The position numbers were made by a program, and so were the translations under genes. DNA of 64,000 nt from Smittium mucronatum (lineage: Eukaryota; Kickxellomycota; Harpellomycetes; Harpellales; Legeriomycetaceae): positions 25,902 through 89,901 of the forward strand of contig LSSL01000593.1 in assembly GCA_001953115.1 (NCBI GenBank). Direction: 5' to 3'. Below, piece after piece: positions 38,474 through 51,964 of this stretch. Within the stretch, counting starts at the first letter, position 1. Each line of letters starts with the position of its first letter. Below the pieces are notes generated by a model. It saw only the letters and a list, made by a program, of their open reading frames with translations. It was not told where the DNA came from and ran no database searches.

Positions 38474-40016
38474 TTTAACAAAAGTTGTATTCTTTAAAAC
38501 AAACACAATATAGTTTAATTTTTATGAATTATATTGTGTTTTATTTTATTATGGATTGTAAATTGATACAGAAAACAAAAAAACTTTATTTAAAATCATT
38601 ATCAGAAAACCCCTCTTAAAAGTAAAATAAACGGGTGAATAATATTAAATTCCAAAAAAAATCGAATTTATATAAATAAACAATTAAATTATAAATGTTA
38701 TCTGACTTAACACCTTTTCAAAAATACCAGCATGGATATAATACTGGGCTTCTTCTCCTACCCTTAACCTTAACCTTAACCTCATTTTTATTTTTATTTC
38801 TTATCCTTTTTTGCAAATTCTAGAAATTTCGTCAACTTATCCAAATAAATTTCTGATTTATTTGCCATTTATATACCGCTAAAGATCGAAATCTCGCTTC
38901 CCAAATCAAAAATATAAAATTATAACAAAAATGCTTACCAAATTTCAAATACTTTAGATAAATTTCTTCAATTTTGAAAAAGTTTTTTAATTCAATATCG
39001 CCTTTTTAAAAAAATAAAGCATGCGAGCTTAACTGTTAAAACTCTTCTTTATAATCTTTTGAAAGATATGATCCGAAATTTGCCGCTTTTTGATCATCTT
39101 GATATCCTGTCAATTGTCGATTCTGAGTCTTAAGCACATTATAAGGTTCCTATATTTAACTTTACAGGTATTATTGCGGTTCTTGATGCTGAAAATTGGT
39201 GGAGGGGATGTGTTACGCTGAATTAAAATGGGTTAGTTTTAAAAAAATACTCACTTGTCAAAATAATATTTTAAGGAATTTTTATAAATGAAATCCAAAT
39301 CCATATTAGAAAAAAAAAAGCGATTTATTTGGTTCAACTCGCTAATTTTTTCATATTAAAAATATGATATCCCAATAGGATGAAATTTTTAATTCGCATA
39401 GGAGTAAAATCAACCCAAATGAACCAAATTCACATGGGCGATTAAATCTACACAAATCGGATAAAATCCGTCTGTATCGGATTTCAGCCACATGGAGATC
39501 AATATTACATAATATATATACTATAAAAAATTTTGAATCAATTAAACGGCATAAATTATGTAAGTTATTTAATTATATAATTTATATCATTTTTTGGCAA
39601 TTCTCTAAATCATAGAGTGATTGATTATTTTTTATTCAGTATTATTGGCAATTAGTAAATTTATAAAATAATTGATTATTTTTTACAAAGATATCGATAT
39701 ATTTCTACTATTTTTTCCATTCTAGATTTAGAATTATCTTTAGGGTGGGGTTTTTTCAAGTAAATCGAAAAAATATATATTTAATAATATCTATACCAAG
39801 TATTTTTTTATCTCATTTATATTTTTTTAATTTTTAATTTTTAATTTTTAAAATAAATAGCATGGTTCGCATTAAACATATTTTTTTAAAATAAAAAATT
39901 ATGGTCAATTGAAAATTTTAATTCTAAGGCATTTTATAAATTTCATATTGATTTGTGGCAAATATATAAATAAATATTTTTATAATATTCCAGAATATTT
40001 TGGTCCAATATAAAAA
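38474..40016. repeat. Right arm of 1,543-bp inverted repeat
   Basis: Reverse complement of 35036-36578; see the left arm. The hairpin is mirrored at 38501-38541 and the TTAACC units at about 38764-38781. Confidence 0.95.
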
Positions 40017-40302
40017 TTAATTATAATAAAACAATAAGCAGATCAACTGTATAAAGCTATTTAACTTTCGAAAAAATTCTGACAAAAAAATTAAATAATT
40101 TATGAAATATCCTGTAAGCTTATCTGTAAGCGGAATAAATTTTATTTTTCCTAAAATAAAATCAATTTTTTAAAATTTTAAATAAAACAATTATAATTTT
40201 AACCAAATTAAAAAATAAAAATTATGGCTGTCTTGAAAAATACTGAAAAATAATTAAACTAAATTAAAAATATTAAATTGATTTTTGGCTATTAATATTC
40301 AC

Positions 40303-41590
40303 CAAAATCATAACAAATCAAGCTGAATTTAAATTTGATCAACTCAAAATCTCACATCCATCACCAAAAGTACGTTTTACAAGCACTTTTCATCACCGAA
40401 ATCTTAAATCTATCACCAAAAAAAATTATCTTTTTTTTATTGGCCATTTTTTATTCACAAAAATATGCTTCAGTAGGGAAAATTTTTTGATGGCATTTAA
40501 AAACCCCGTGAAAATATTCTTTTTCATTTTATAATATTAAAGACTTTAAAAAATAAAGTAAATATTTAAAGATGGTTTAAGCTATCTTCTTTATAATGAA
40601 GCTTTCTAAACCTCTATGCATTACTCTCTAAACTTGGATAAAGATGTTTTTAAAGAAATTTCTAAACAAATAAGAATGTTTTTTCTTGAATTTTAAATTA
40701 TTTCAATTTATCAATATGTATCACAACAAACCTTATTAATTATATAGCATTCATTGAAAGAACATTTGAATATCCAAGCATTATAATTACGATTCTGTAG
40801 GCAAATAGGGCGCTTTATTAACATGTTATGTCATAATACATCTCTTTCCGTAAGCCTGGGGGATTAAACTCCTACATATATGTTTCTGTCCAATAAAATG
40901 TTTTTGGGTCGAGTTCTCTAATTTTTTTTCATTGATTTTTTTTCAAAAAAAGAAAAAAATTCATGTCAAATGATTTTGAAGAAATTTTAGATCTTGTTTG
41001 TTTCTTTTTACAAAAAATATATTGTATATAAACATCAAAAAAAATAAAAACTAACGGATTACAATTATGGGGTATAATTAGATTTAACGAAGCCATCTTA
41101 AAACATCTTAAACCATCTTAAACCATCAAATTCCACCTGTAAATCATGGGAATGGTTTAATTATTTAAGACTTTTTTATATTATGTTTAGCAACTTCTAT
41201 TGTTTAAAATTTTTGTTTCCGAAATTTCAAAATCTAATATAGAATCAATCTAAGGAAGAAATTATCAATTTTATGACCTGTTTAATTTATATTAATGATC
41301 TTAAATTCACCTTTGAATATATTTAATCGCATTATATTCTTTCAAATATTTAATATTATAAAATGAAAACGATTATTTGCACAGGTTTCTTAATTGCCAT
41401 CTAAAAGGTTTCCCCATTGGAGCATATTTTTGTGGAAAAAAAATGGCCAATAAAAAAAAGATAATTTTTTTTGGTGATGGAGTTAAGATTTCGGTGATGA
41501 AAAGTGCTTGTAAAAAGTATTTTTGGTGATGTATGTGAGATTTTGAGTAGATAGCATTTAAATTTGTCTTAATTGGTTATTATTATGAAT
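40303..41590. mobile_element. Inverted-repeat element, about 1.29 kb
   Basis: Inverted arms of about 240 bp (about 40303-40541 and 41349-41590) share long words, for example CTCAAAATCTCACAT (40343-40357) against its complement at 41533-41547, and CATTTTATAATATTAAA at the inner edge. Position pairs sum to 81890 at both ends. Identity is lower than in the neighbouring 1.5-kb repeat, so this is older. The 0.8-kb interior has no frame of note, which suggests a non-autonomous DNA element. The arms contain repeated ATCACCAAA words and resemble those of the element at 11020-12355. Confidence 0.7.
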
Positions 41591-44500
41591 TTATTTTAAT
41601 TTTTACCTTAAATTAATCTGATAACTTTAAAAAAATATTATTTTTTTCTAAAAATCCTATTAAAAATAAACATAAGAATCTGAAAACCCTTAAATATTAA
41701 TTTTATAGAATATTTTTTCTAAAAAAATTTCTTTAGTTCATTTATTTGATAATTTTTAATATTAAAAAACACATAAAATAACTTTAAAAAATGACCGAGT
41801 ATTCTTATTATTATTTTTTGCTAAGGTTATTTAGTAATTATAGATGAAATAATTATCCAAAACTTGGCTCAAATAGGATAATACTCTATTATGAATAATT
41901 TTCTAACTGTAAAATGATTTAATTTACTTTAAAAGATTACTTTTATATAATAATCTCTTTATTTAATTTTTCACTGTTTAGTTGAATATCTAATTTTCGA
42001 AACTCACTCGATCCTATTTTTCATAGCCTGTTATAAACTCGATTTGAAAAAAAAACAAAAAATTAATTAATTAGATAATTATATCTGTGTATAAACTTAT
42101 CGAATATTAAAATACAAGACTCCCTTTTATCTCTCGAAGACATTATGTTTACTTTTTTTATGTGGCAACTTTAATCCGATTAGGATATTTTAAGAATTAA
42201 ATTTCATCTTTTAAATTTTATGCTGGTTTTTATGGAATTTTATTTGAAATTAATAAAAATTAAATTGAACCAGCTACAGATAAAAATTGAGGATTTTAAA
42301 ATTTCAGAATTATATCTTTTAATTTCGAAAATTTAACTTTTTTTAAATATCATTCAGCCATTTGAAAAAAATTAAACCCTACCATTTATTTAAAAATAAT
42401 TGAGAGTTTAGGTTTTAAAAGAGGGTTTTTTGATCCAATTTCTTAGAAGAAATATAAAAATTTATTAAAAAAGATATTTATATATACATTATTAAGGTAC
42501 AACTATATTATAAAGAATTTCCGTAAAATTACATTAAATTATTTTATTGAAAGAATATTAAAAAAAACAAATTATCATTAGAGTATAATTTTTAAGATTT
42601 TAGTTTATTATCTTTCAAAATAAATATTTATAAAAAAAAAATTTTGCTAGTTTTTAACGAGTTAAAAAAATTTTTAAGATGGAAATATGAATGGTTGTTA
42701 TTTTGGTGCTAAAATATTACTAGATTTTTTTTTTTTTTGAAATAGATTTTATGGTTGATTTTTTTCAAAATTTTCAACGGGGTTTGATAAATTTTATAAT
42801 TTTAAGCGTAAAATATTCGGTTTTTATAGGCAAAGTTTTAAATTAGTAAATTTAAATTTTTCAGAATATTATTAAAAAAGCTGAATTTGATTTAAATTAA
42901 CACCAATCCTTACTTTAAAGCTCCGGTAATTTTTTAAAGATTTCAAACTTGGTTGTAAATTTTATTTCTTCGGAATATAAATTTTTTTGGGTTTTTTGCA
43001 TTATAATGATATTATAACGACTTTTGTTATAAATTTTATTCGAATCAAGAAAAATTTAAAATAAAAAAACTTAATTCTGCTCTCAATTTTAAAGATTTGA
43101 TGAATAGAGCGTAAAATCGATTATAAAAAACCCTTAAAGGATAAAAAATTCTAATCTAAAATTATAATTGATCCAATTAAAAAATCTATGTGCCTCTTTG
43201 GTTAAATCTATTTATATAAAAAAATGTTTTAAATTACTCGCTCCGCCTCTTTAAAATACCTGTAGCCACTGGGGTTTTTTAAATAGGATTTCTGGTTCCA
43301 TTTTTTATTTAAATTTTAATATAAGATATCATTAATCTAACTATAAATAATTCTGCTCTCGCTTCAATTATCTTTTTTAAATTATAAAATATATCAATAA
43401 AAAATTCTAGCTCTATTAAATAATCTTTTATCTGACTGAAATTAGCTATATCAGGGAAATAAATATTACTTTGGATAAAAATTGAGCCAATTTTACTAAT
43501 AAATAATTTATATAATTTTTTTATTACTAAAAATAAGTATGAAAATTTCCCAAGCGAACTTTTTTGCGAAAGAAAAAAAAATAAGAATCTTAAAAATCAT
43601 AAAAATAGGCTAGGGGTTTAAAATACATAAATCTACCAGGTTTTTTTAAAAAATTCCTTTTAGGGTTATTTAATAATTTATTAACAGGGTCTGTATATTT
43701 ATTTTATTTTATTTTATTTTTGGCTTTTAATATTTTCTGAAACTGAGAATTTTTATATTAGTATTATCTTTTAATTGAATATTTTTTTATCTTGAAAACT
43801 TTGCAGATTTTATGGTATTCTTTTCCGTAGAAATTTTTGCAGATCTCAACTTGTTTATTTGGACATATGGGGTATTTTTGAGATAAGAATTCTGGATTTT
43901 TGAATAATTCGGTTAATTAAACATGGATAAATTGGAGTCCGATTTTAAAAAGAGAAAAAAATTCGCCTAAAGAATTTTCAAATAAAAAATTAAGTTTTTA
44001 ATTTATCCATTTCATTTATTATTTAATTTTTTTGGTGGTAGTTCAAATTTAATTTCTCTTTTTCACAAATATCGAAATATTTTATTAAAAAAATTTGAAT
44101 TTTTATTTTTATATCAATGAACAGTTAAAATATTAATAAAAATATTTAACAAAAAAAAATAATTATGACATATATTCTTTTTAAATATTTTTGTTTTTCG
44201 AGATATTTAAACCGTTTTTTATTGGATATAATTACAGCTTTGCTTAACTTGATTATTTTTATTGATTTCTACCAGAACATAATTTATCCTAGTTTTTTGG
44301 AAGAATCGTTCACATAGATGATTTTATTTACAATTAATAGGCATTTTTATTAATAAAAATTGAGTTTGAAAAAATTTAAGGCAATTTTAATATATTTTTT
44401 ATTTCCAGCCTATCATTCGGAAAAAACAACTATTTTCTTTTTTTTTCCTCGTGAGATATTATTAAGCTAATGCATCATCTCAAAAGTAATTTCGATCAAA

Positions 44501-47223
44501 ATTTAATAATAATTATGGTTTCTAGTAATATTTCTGAATTTAAAGATGTATTCATAGTTGATAAAACCCCCAATTCTTATCCTTTTTGATAACCTTGGAG
44601 ATTCGAAAATCTTTTTATTTAAATTTAGACGATTTTTATATTCCGAAGATCGTATTTTGGTGCCATATTTGCGAATTTTTATATCATTTAAAAAGGTGGG
44701 TAAAGACTATACATGATTAAATACTCAGTATTTTTCGTACTTTAAATAATAAATGTGGAATAAAAATATGAAAGAATTATTAAACACACTTTCTAAAGCT
44801 ATTTTTCTTTACGGAAATAATTGTTTAATTTTCACTGGCTGTCGGAATTTCACTTTATACCTTTTTAAATAAAAAGATTGATAATCTATTAATAGATAAT
44901 ACATATATTCATTTATATTTTTGAAAAATAATTTTTTCTAATTTAGATATTACTTTTTCGGTTAAATTTATTCAGAAATATTACCTATTTTTCAGATTAT
45001 TATCAAAATTCGAGAAAGATAATTTTCAATTTTTTTAAGATAGTCAAGATGTTTGAATTATCTATTTCCCATACCTTATTCGGTACTTCGTACATTATTG
45101 GAGTTTAAATTTTAATTTCCTATAATTTTATTGGGTTTCAAAATTCTTGGGTGAAATAATATCAAAAAAAATACCTTTTCCAATTTTTTTCTGTATTGAT
45201 ACTCTAAGCTATGCATGTTTCAGGATATCTGAATCATTTTATATAATTTTTTTTGCTACCTTTTTACGATTTATTTTGATTATTATCGAGCACGTAGTGA
45301 GAATGAGTATATTTTTTAACTATAAATTTTGAAAATTTAATTTAATTTAATTTTACTTTTTATTTATATATTTTTTATCAATTTTCAGTCAAGCTTTATG
45401 AAATTTTTTTACTTTAGATATTTATAATCAATATCTTTTTTCTATTTCTACTCTTTTTTTAAAAAATTAAGATTTATTTAATATTCATCTTATACTTTGA
45501 AATTCAAAAACATATAACCTTGTAATATATTTTTTTGATTTTTTGATTTTCAAATAGGTGAGGTAGGTCAGAGCGTATGTCAAATTCTAACCGCCCTAAA
45601 ATATATCAAATAACCCTTCAATCCACTGATCAGCACTTGTTCAATGGAATTATATTTGATATAATTCAACTTATAAATTTTTTTGTTTAAATGGTGTGTT
45701 TTTTTTCTGATTTTTATTTTATTTTTTTCAATTAATTGAGATAACGGCTTCAATCTAATATTTATAATTTTTGAAAATGATCAGAATTTTACAAAATTTA
45801 ATTTGATTTAAAACTATGGATATATATAATTATTCCATTTATAATGAAGTTAATTTTTTTAGAAGCGAAATTTTCTTTTGATTGTTTATATATGTGTATA
45901 TACTCTAAAGGATAATTTATATACTATCTATTCTAGCTATTTATTTTTATTTTTTGCGGGATTTTTTCCTTTGTTGATATTTATATCATAAAAAATTCAT
46001 TTTTTCAAGGATTTTTTATGATAATATTGGATTTTTGTTATGGTAGAACATCTATTTTTTTATCTTAACCATCAGAAATACTAAACTACTCAATAGCCAT
46101 TTATGTATTTAATATTTGTTATAATCCATCGGGGATTTATATTTTCATCCAAATATTCAAGTATCATCGGTTCCTCCAAATCATTCATCTTTAAATCCGA
46201 CCTTTGTAAACATTATTTTGAGAATTGTGATACTTTCCACGCTATATAATTAAATTATGGCCAAAAAAGTCAAGTTTGTAGCATTGAAATCAAATATAAT
46301 AAATAGATACTTTCAGTTAACTTTATCCAATTTCCAAAAAAATTTCAGTGTTAAAAATGCTAAAAAAATATGATAGAATAAACATTTGCCATTTTGAAAT
46401 AACAAAAATCATATTGTGCAGCGAAATTTTATTAATTTCACAGCCTTCTCTTTGGGGGTTTTTTCAATTAAGTGTTTTGATGTTTTCACTAGATATTTAG
46501 ATACCTTACTCGGAAAATACCTAATCATAGTGGAAATATAAAAAATATCGTTTTTAATTCATTAAATTTATAACTTTCCAATATGGGCTGTATTTTTTAC
46601 CGCAAAGAAACCAGTGTAATGGCATTGCTTTTTAATTTATTGTCCTTAGCCTGAAGTATTAGTATCAGGTAAAAAACTTTAAGACTAATACCTTCTTCAC
46701 TTACTTTTATAATTTTAGATCATTTTAATTTCAAAAATATACTTTAAATCCATTGGAAAAATGATAAATAATAAATGGGTTTGCATCTAAAGACAATTTA
46801 ATACAAATTTTTGTATTTTATGCATCATTTTTCCAAAAAAAAATCCAAGAGAAGCAAAATGATTATATTTTCAATTAAACATATTTATGTATTTGAATAA
46901 ATGCTTATTTTTTACCTAGCTATTGAAAATAATCTTATATGAAAACTATACTTGATTGAAATAAGCAGATATGTTTAGTTCCGATTCTTTTTTCAAAAAC
47001 ATAATATATTGATTATAAGAATAATAAAATGATCTAATAATAAACACCAATATTATCTACAAATAAAGAGCCTTAAGCCGAGAAAAGAATCACTAAACTT
47101 CTAGTTTACACGAATCCGCCTTTGTTATAGAAATTTATAATTAGATATTGTACGATATGATTTATAGTTGTCTCCATACAGAAAGCATAAGTTGAATATA
47201 TATCGCAATGGTATTATTACAAT
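41591..47223. other. AT-rich desert
   Basis: No gene found. Parts, notably 43.6-46.2 kb, are T-rich on the plus strand, which lengthens noise frames such as 45147-45332. Confidence 0.6.
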
Positions 47224-47229
47224 TTTATT
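47224..47229 (-). terminator. RabGAP polyadenylation signal
   Basis: AATAAA on the minus strand about 30 bp after the RabGAP stop codon. Confidence 0.55.
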
Positions 47230-47258
47230 TTTATGGAAAAAAAATAATGATATGAAAT

Positions 47259-50200
47259 CTAATCAGATGATTCCGAGGGTTTTTTAGGATAAAAATCAAC
47301 GTTATTTTTGGAAAACCTTCGAATATCCAATCCTGAGGTAACCCTTGTGGCGTTACCCCTTTGAAGGTTGGGTTTTGTTTTGTTGATGTGATAATTGACA
47401 TTGGATACCACAGGAATAGTCTGAGATGTCCGAATTCTATTGTTTAATTCAATTTTAGGTGCTCTATTTTCGCTTGAATGTATTTTAAAAAGATTTCCGA
47501 GAGCCAAGTCGGCAGTGGGTAACCTAGACGTTCGCTTGGGTGATGCTTTAAGAGAATTTCTAGAAGGTTCCTGGCTAAATTTTGCACTAGGAAGCAAAGA
47601 GTATGACCTAGTGTTATTTGTGTAAGATGAGTTTAAATCCTCTAGTTTAGATTGGGCTTGAGATCCGTTTAAGTTGGTACCAATGGCATCGCTGATTTGG
47701 CTGTTTACTGTATTTTGGTTGAAAACGTTGGAGGTATCAAGTAATTTAAGAAGAATCTGTTTATCTATTGGGCTAACTTTTTTCTCAACATATTCAGACG
47801 CTGTCTCCATCATCCCCTTTAAAGAAAAGCACATATCCTCGCTATCAGCAAGCCTAAGCCGGGATTTAATCAATGCTGTTTCAGTCGAATCTAAACTCGA
47901 TTTGGAAGAAATCAGTTGCTCTAATAGATGATTTTTTTCAATCTCCATATTTTTAGCTGTTCTTTGCATTTCATCCAGCGAACTCTCTAGCTCCGCTCTA
48001 TCCAGCTTAACTCTAGCCAATTCAGATAAAATAAGCTCGTGTTCAGCCCTCAAAGAAGCTAGGGCGTGTAGATTAGTATCGGCAGTTACTCGGGCATCAT
48101 GAAGTTGTCTTCTTAAAGGTTCAACTATGTCTTCATCCTTTTTATTGATAGGGCCCTTTGAATTCATGGGATGTTGAAAAGAGTTTTCCTCTCTAAATTC
48201 AGCCAAATTTCCTGAATTAGCATCAGATCCAGCGAAACTAGAGTTATCTAAGTAAGGGGATCCTTTGCCACCGCTTCTATTAATAGAGTTGAGAGATCCG
48301 CGCCCTTGTATCATCTTACGGTCATCAGATGAATTATCAGATTCAGTAAATGAACAAGCTCGAGACTCAGAAACTCTTAGTGATGACGGGTTGTTTCCTG
48401 GATCTATAGTCGTATCAAATCCCGAAAGTGTTAAAAGATCAAAGCCTGTAGTTTGATCGGGTTCAAAATCAGATGAATTTGCGGATTGCTGACGCTGCAT
48501 ATCGTTTAACCATTGTCGAGCTCTTAATCTAGTTTCACTGGATACTGAATTACTTTTAGGTCTATGTTCAACAGAGTTCATCCAACTTAGATTGAAGAAG
48601 TTCATAATAGTATTGTTTGCTTTTGCTCTTCGAGATGGCAGGCTTGAAACTTCGGTTTGTGATTGATCAGAGCCACGGCTTAATGAGCTAGCTATCGGAG
48701 TAGTGCTCGCCACTGGTTTTCTAACCTTGCTTATTTTCTCATGATAATGTATAGATAATTCATTAAGTCTTGATGTTGTTACAACATTTGATAACAGGTT
48801 GGCCTCGTTTAGTACTACAAGAGGTTGGTCATCAGGACTACTTGATTTGTAAAGCCCATTGGTTAAAATACCTATCATTGATTCGAAATCATTTTTAGCT
48901 AATAATCTTTTTGCGTTGCGGCTGAGTAAAGTTATTCCAACCCTTATAATAGTTTCGGCTGCACCTTCGCAAAACAACACATCCATAACTCTAAGAACAA
49001 ATCCCAAAGGCAAAGCATAGGCAAATAAAGACAAAAACCAACTAGCAGCATACATGGCGGGATAGATGTTGTGCTCGATTAAATGGTTCCAAAGTTGAGG
49101 AAGAATTTCTGCAGATAGTGTACTAAATTGAAATAGGCGAAGGTGGAGACCATCCATATCTTCTGTGAACATTCCTCTCAGATCATAGGTCTCCATTAAT
49201 CTAACTAGAACGCAAAATGCTTCGCATTCACCCATGTTCATCATCAAAGGTCCTATAACAAACCCCAGCCCTTGACAATACCCAACTTCAGCGTCATATA
49301 ACGAGTACGCTTTAAGAATGTTGAAAAGCCGCTTTTGCCCATCACCACTTCCATCTTTAAAAACTTCTATATTTGGAAAGGTCCTGGGTAAATCCCTCAT
49401 AATAATTCGTTCATGTGGAGAATGTTCTTTTACTAGCTGATAGTACATGGTCTGCAAATAAGTTGATCTTCCATGAGAGAGACCCTGCCATACAACGCCA
49501 CGAAGTTTACTTGGAATTCCATTTCTAATTTTAGCAGAAATTAAATGAGGTGTTGTACGCTTAATACTGTTGACGTCATTTATGACGGCACTCCAGAACG
49601 CACCTTCTGGTTCTTGTGATAGATTATATTCCCAGGAATTTGCGACTAAATCTATGTCTTTCATGGATTTTGCTTGAAGTATAAAGTCGGGGGCTTTATT
49701 TTCACCGTAATCATCATCAGTATAAGTTGTATAACCAGTGGGGCTTACAGCAAAGCTTCCATTATTACTATCAATTTCATTTGTATTATATGGAACTGTG
49801 TTATTAATATCGGACTCACAAATCAAAGAATCCATGGGTGTTTTATCCAAATTTGCTCTTCTATTTAGTTTATGTAGGCTGGTATTAGAAGTGTGGCCTA
49901 TATCACTATCACTATCACTAGCACGACTAAAAGTTAAAATAGTGTCTTTGTCGTCGACTAAGATATTACTATTTGAGGGAGGAGAATTCAAGGGAAAATC
50001 AGAAGTTGATTTAGAGGAGAATCTCATTTTAGAGCCAGGAAGATCCCGTAATTCAAGAGATTTTTTTAGTCTAATCCCTCTACTGGAGGAAGGGTTCGAA
50101 GGCTTAGAATTTCCAGCCAAAGACCTTAAAATAGATTTGTTTGCTTTCAATTCATTATTCTGGATCACAACAGCCTTGGGATCCAAATCGAGCATCGCAT

Positions 50201-50493
50201 TAGCCAATTCAATCCTAGCTAAAACAAGATCTTCGTCTTCGGAGTCATCAGAGAATTCTAAAATTTTATTAGGGGAAAATCAGAATTTAAATTATCAGAA
50301 AAGAAAAAAATCAAAAAAAAAAAAAAAGTATATATATATGAGGTAATTTTGTACCCGAGTACTCTGAATCCGAACCAGAAGACTGATTAGAGTTATTATG
50401 AGTAACAATCACATTATTTTTGTTCGGAGAAATCGAACTTTCTATAACTTTTGGAAATGAATGTATCATTTCTGAGGAATTAGCATGATACAT
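47259..50493 (-). CDS. TBC-domain Rab GTPase-activating protein, Gyp5/Evi5-like (one intron)
   Basis: Predicted to stimulate GTP hydrolysis by a Rab in membrane traffic. Exon 1 is 50493-50355 and exon 2 is 50257-47259, giving 1,045 residues. The long frame of exon 2 opens only at a TTG; splicing to the upstream ATG exon joins S-E-F and exposes an acidic SDDSEDED segment at 49-56. Residues 64-290 are serine-rich and probably disordered. The TBC domain spans about 291-505, with RGVVW, the arginine finger in IMRDLPR (R338) and the glutamine finger in YCQG (Q375), so it should be catalytically active. A second disordered region follows, then a coiled coil at about 754-875 and a basic, serine-rich C-terminus. 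The TBC plus C-terminal coiled-coil order matches the Gyp5/Evi5 group; the Rab partner cannot be told. Confidence 0.93.
50258..50354 (-). other. RabGAP intron (97 nt)
   Basis: Donor GTACAA at 50354 and acceptor ATTTTAG ending at 50258, phase 1 (G plus AA gives E). A T13-type pyrimidine run lies mid-intron and a CTAAT branch candidate is close to the acceptor. It is inferred because exon 2 lacks an early ATG and stays open and acidic right up to the acceptor. Confidence 0.75.
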
Positions 50494-51403
50494 ATCTAAT
50501 TTCGACTTTATGAAAGATTGATAAGGGAGTATATTCCCTAACAATTGAAGGGAGCGAAGATTAGGCGGAAGGATATTTTAATGTATTATTCAAGAAACTT
50601 TAGCTGGTACCAGTGAGGACTTAAGAAAGGAGTGGTGACCTGAGGAGAAAAAGTGTATATTATGATGGGAAGAAGCAGGAATCTTAATGATATTGGATAT
50701 CTTTTAGATTTATTTCATAGTATACATCCTAAGAGGCATCCTAATTATAAAAAAAAAAAAGATTAATGTTTAGGCAAGATATTGAATTGATGACATAACT
50801 TAATAAAGTCCAAAACTGAACCAGTTGCATTTTTGTGTCTGATAGGCTAATCGCACACCTCCCATGTTTTCCAAAATAGAAGGTGCGGTTTGTGTCATAT
50901 GCCCTATTTCGGAAACACACTTCTGTTATGATTGGTGTGAATTGTCGCCATTGAAAGGGACTTGAGGCCTCCATTCGCCATCAACTAATGTTTGCATTTT
51001 GCCAACAGCAAAAACAGCCAACAAATGCAGGGCACTAATTAGATTTTTAGGTTTCAGAATATAGTTAGTTGTTTTTGAATTTCAAAACACCTTCGTATTG
51101 TGGGATAGGCAGGACACATTTTTTAACTGTTAGATTTATCAGAACCACTTTGAACAATACGGTTTGTTTAATCAAGTCTCAATATTATTCATTCTAATGA
51201 CTTGCTCTGCTAAAACATAATTTGTGTATACGGCTTTTTTGTCCTGTAAAACATATTTGCTTGTATCACATTGGCTACCATTCATTGAGAACTAACCATA
51301 CCAATCCAACTATTGTTGGACTGAGATCCACTGCAAGTAGTGGTGTTGCTCGAAAAAATATATACATTTTGTGACCAGATTTTACAATAAACACCGACAT
51401 TGA
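50494..51403. other. RabGAP upstream region
   Basis: Moderate-GC 5' flank. A 77-codon minus-strand ATG frame (50741-50974) has no recognised domain and I do not call it. No clear TATA box was identified. Confidence 0.45.
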
Positions 51404-51552
51404 CCCTTTTCGGGACCGAATTATCACCTCGCTCCTATTTATTCAATGAACGGCTTCAATTGGTCCAATTTGTTGATTTATCCAATAATGTACAAGCGCC
51501 AGAGTTGAATAGAAAAATAAAAGCCATTTTTGTGCCATTGGCTCTGAAGGGG
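51404..51552. mobile_element. TTAA-type MITE, copy 2 (149 bp)
   Basis: The left end CCCTTTTCGGGACCGAATT and the right end (other strand CCCCTTCAGAGCC, then GGCACAAAAATGGC) align with the two ends of the 18122-18285 copy in the same order. The flanks are TTGA and ATAA, each one change from TTAA. Confidence 0.65.
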
Positions 51553-51964
51553 ATAAAGCCATATAGATTTGTGATATTTCTATTTTAATAAAATGCTGTT
51601 TCCGTTTGGCGTTGAGAAAACTGGTCCAACTATAAAAAAAGTATTTGCAATATGATATTTCATTGACTAAATGCTGAATAGTATTTTTTTTGTCTTTAGA
51701 ATTGAAAAAATGAGTAGGCTGTTTTTCTATTTTGAAAAAATGTCTTTAATAGGATCCATTATTATTGGTAGCGTATCAAATATTTATTGATGCTGAAAAC
51801 AAAGAAATTAACGAGCTTTTGTCTAAAGAAAACAAGGCAAAGATGTATATCTACCATGCAAAAACGGGATGGTATCAATAAAATGAAATAATATAAAATG
51901 AGGAGGTTGTAAATAAATTATTCACATTTTCTTTTTACACGTAGTTTATGAATTATTCCTTTAG

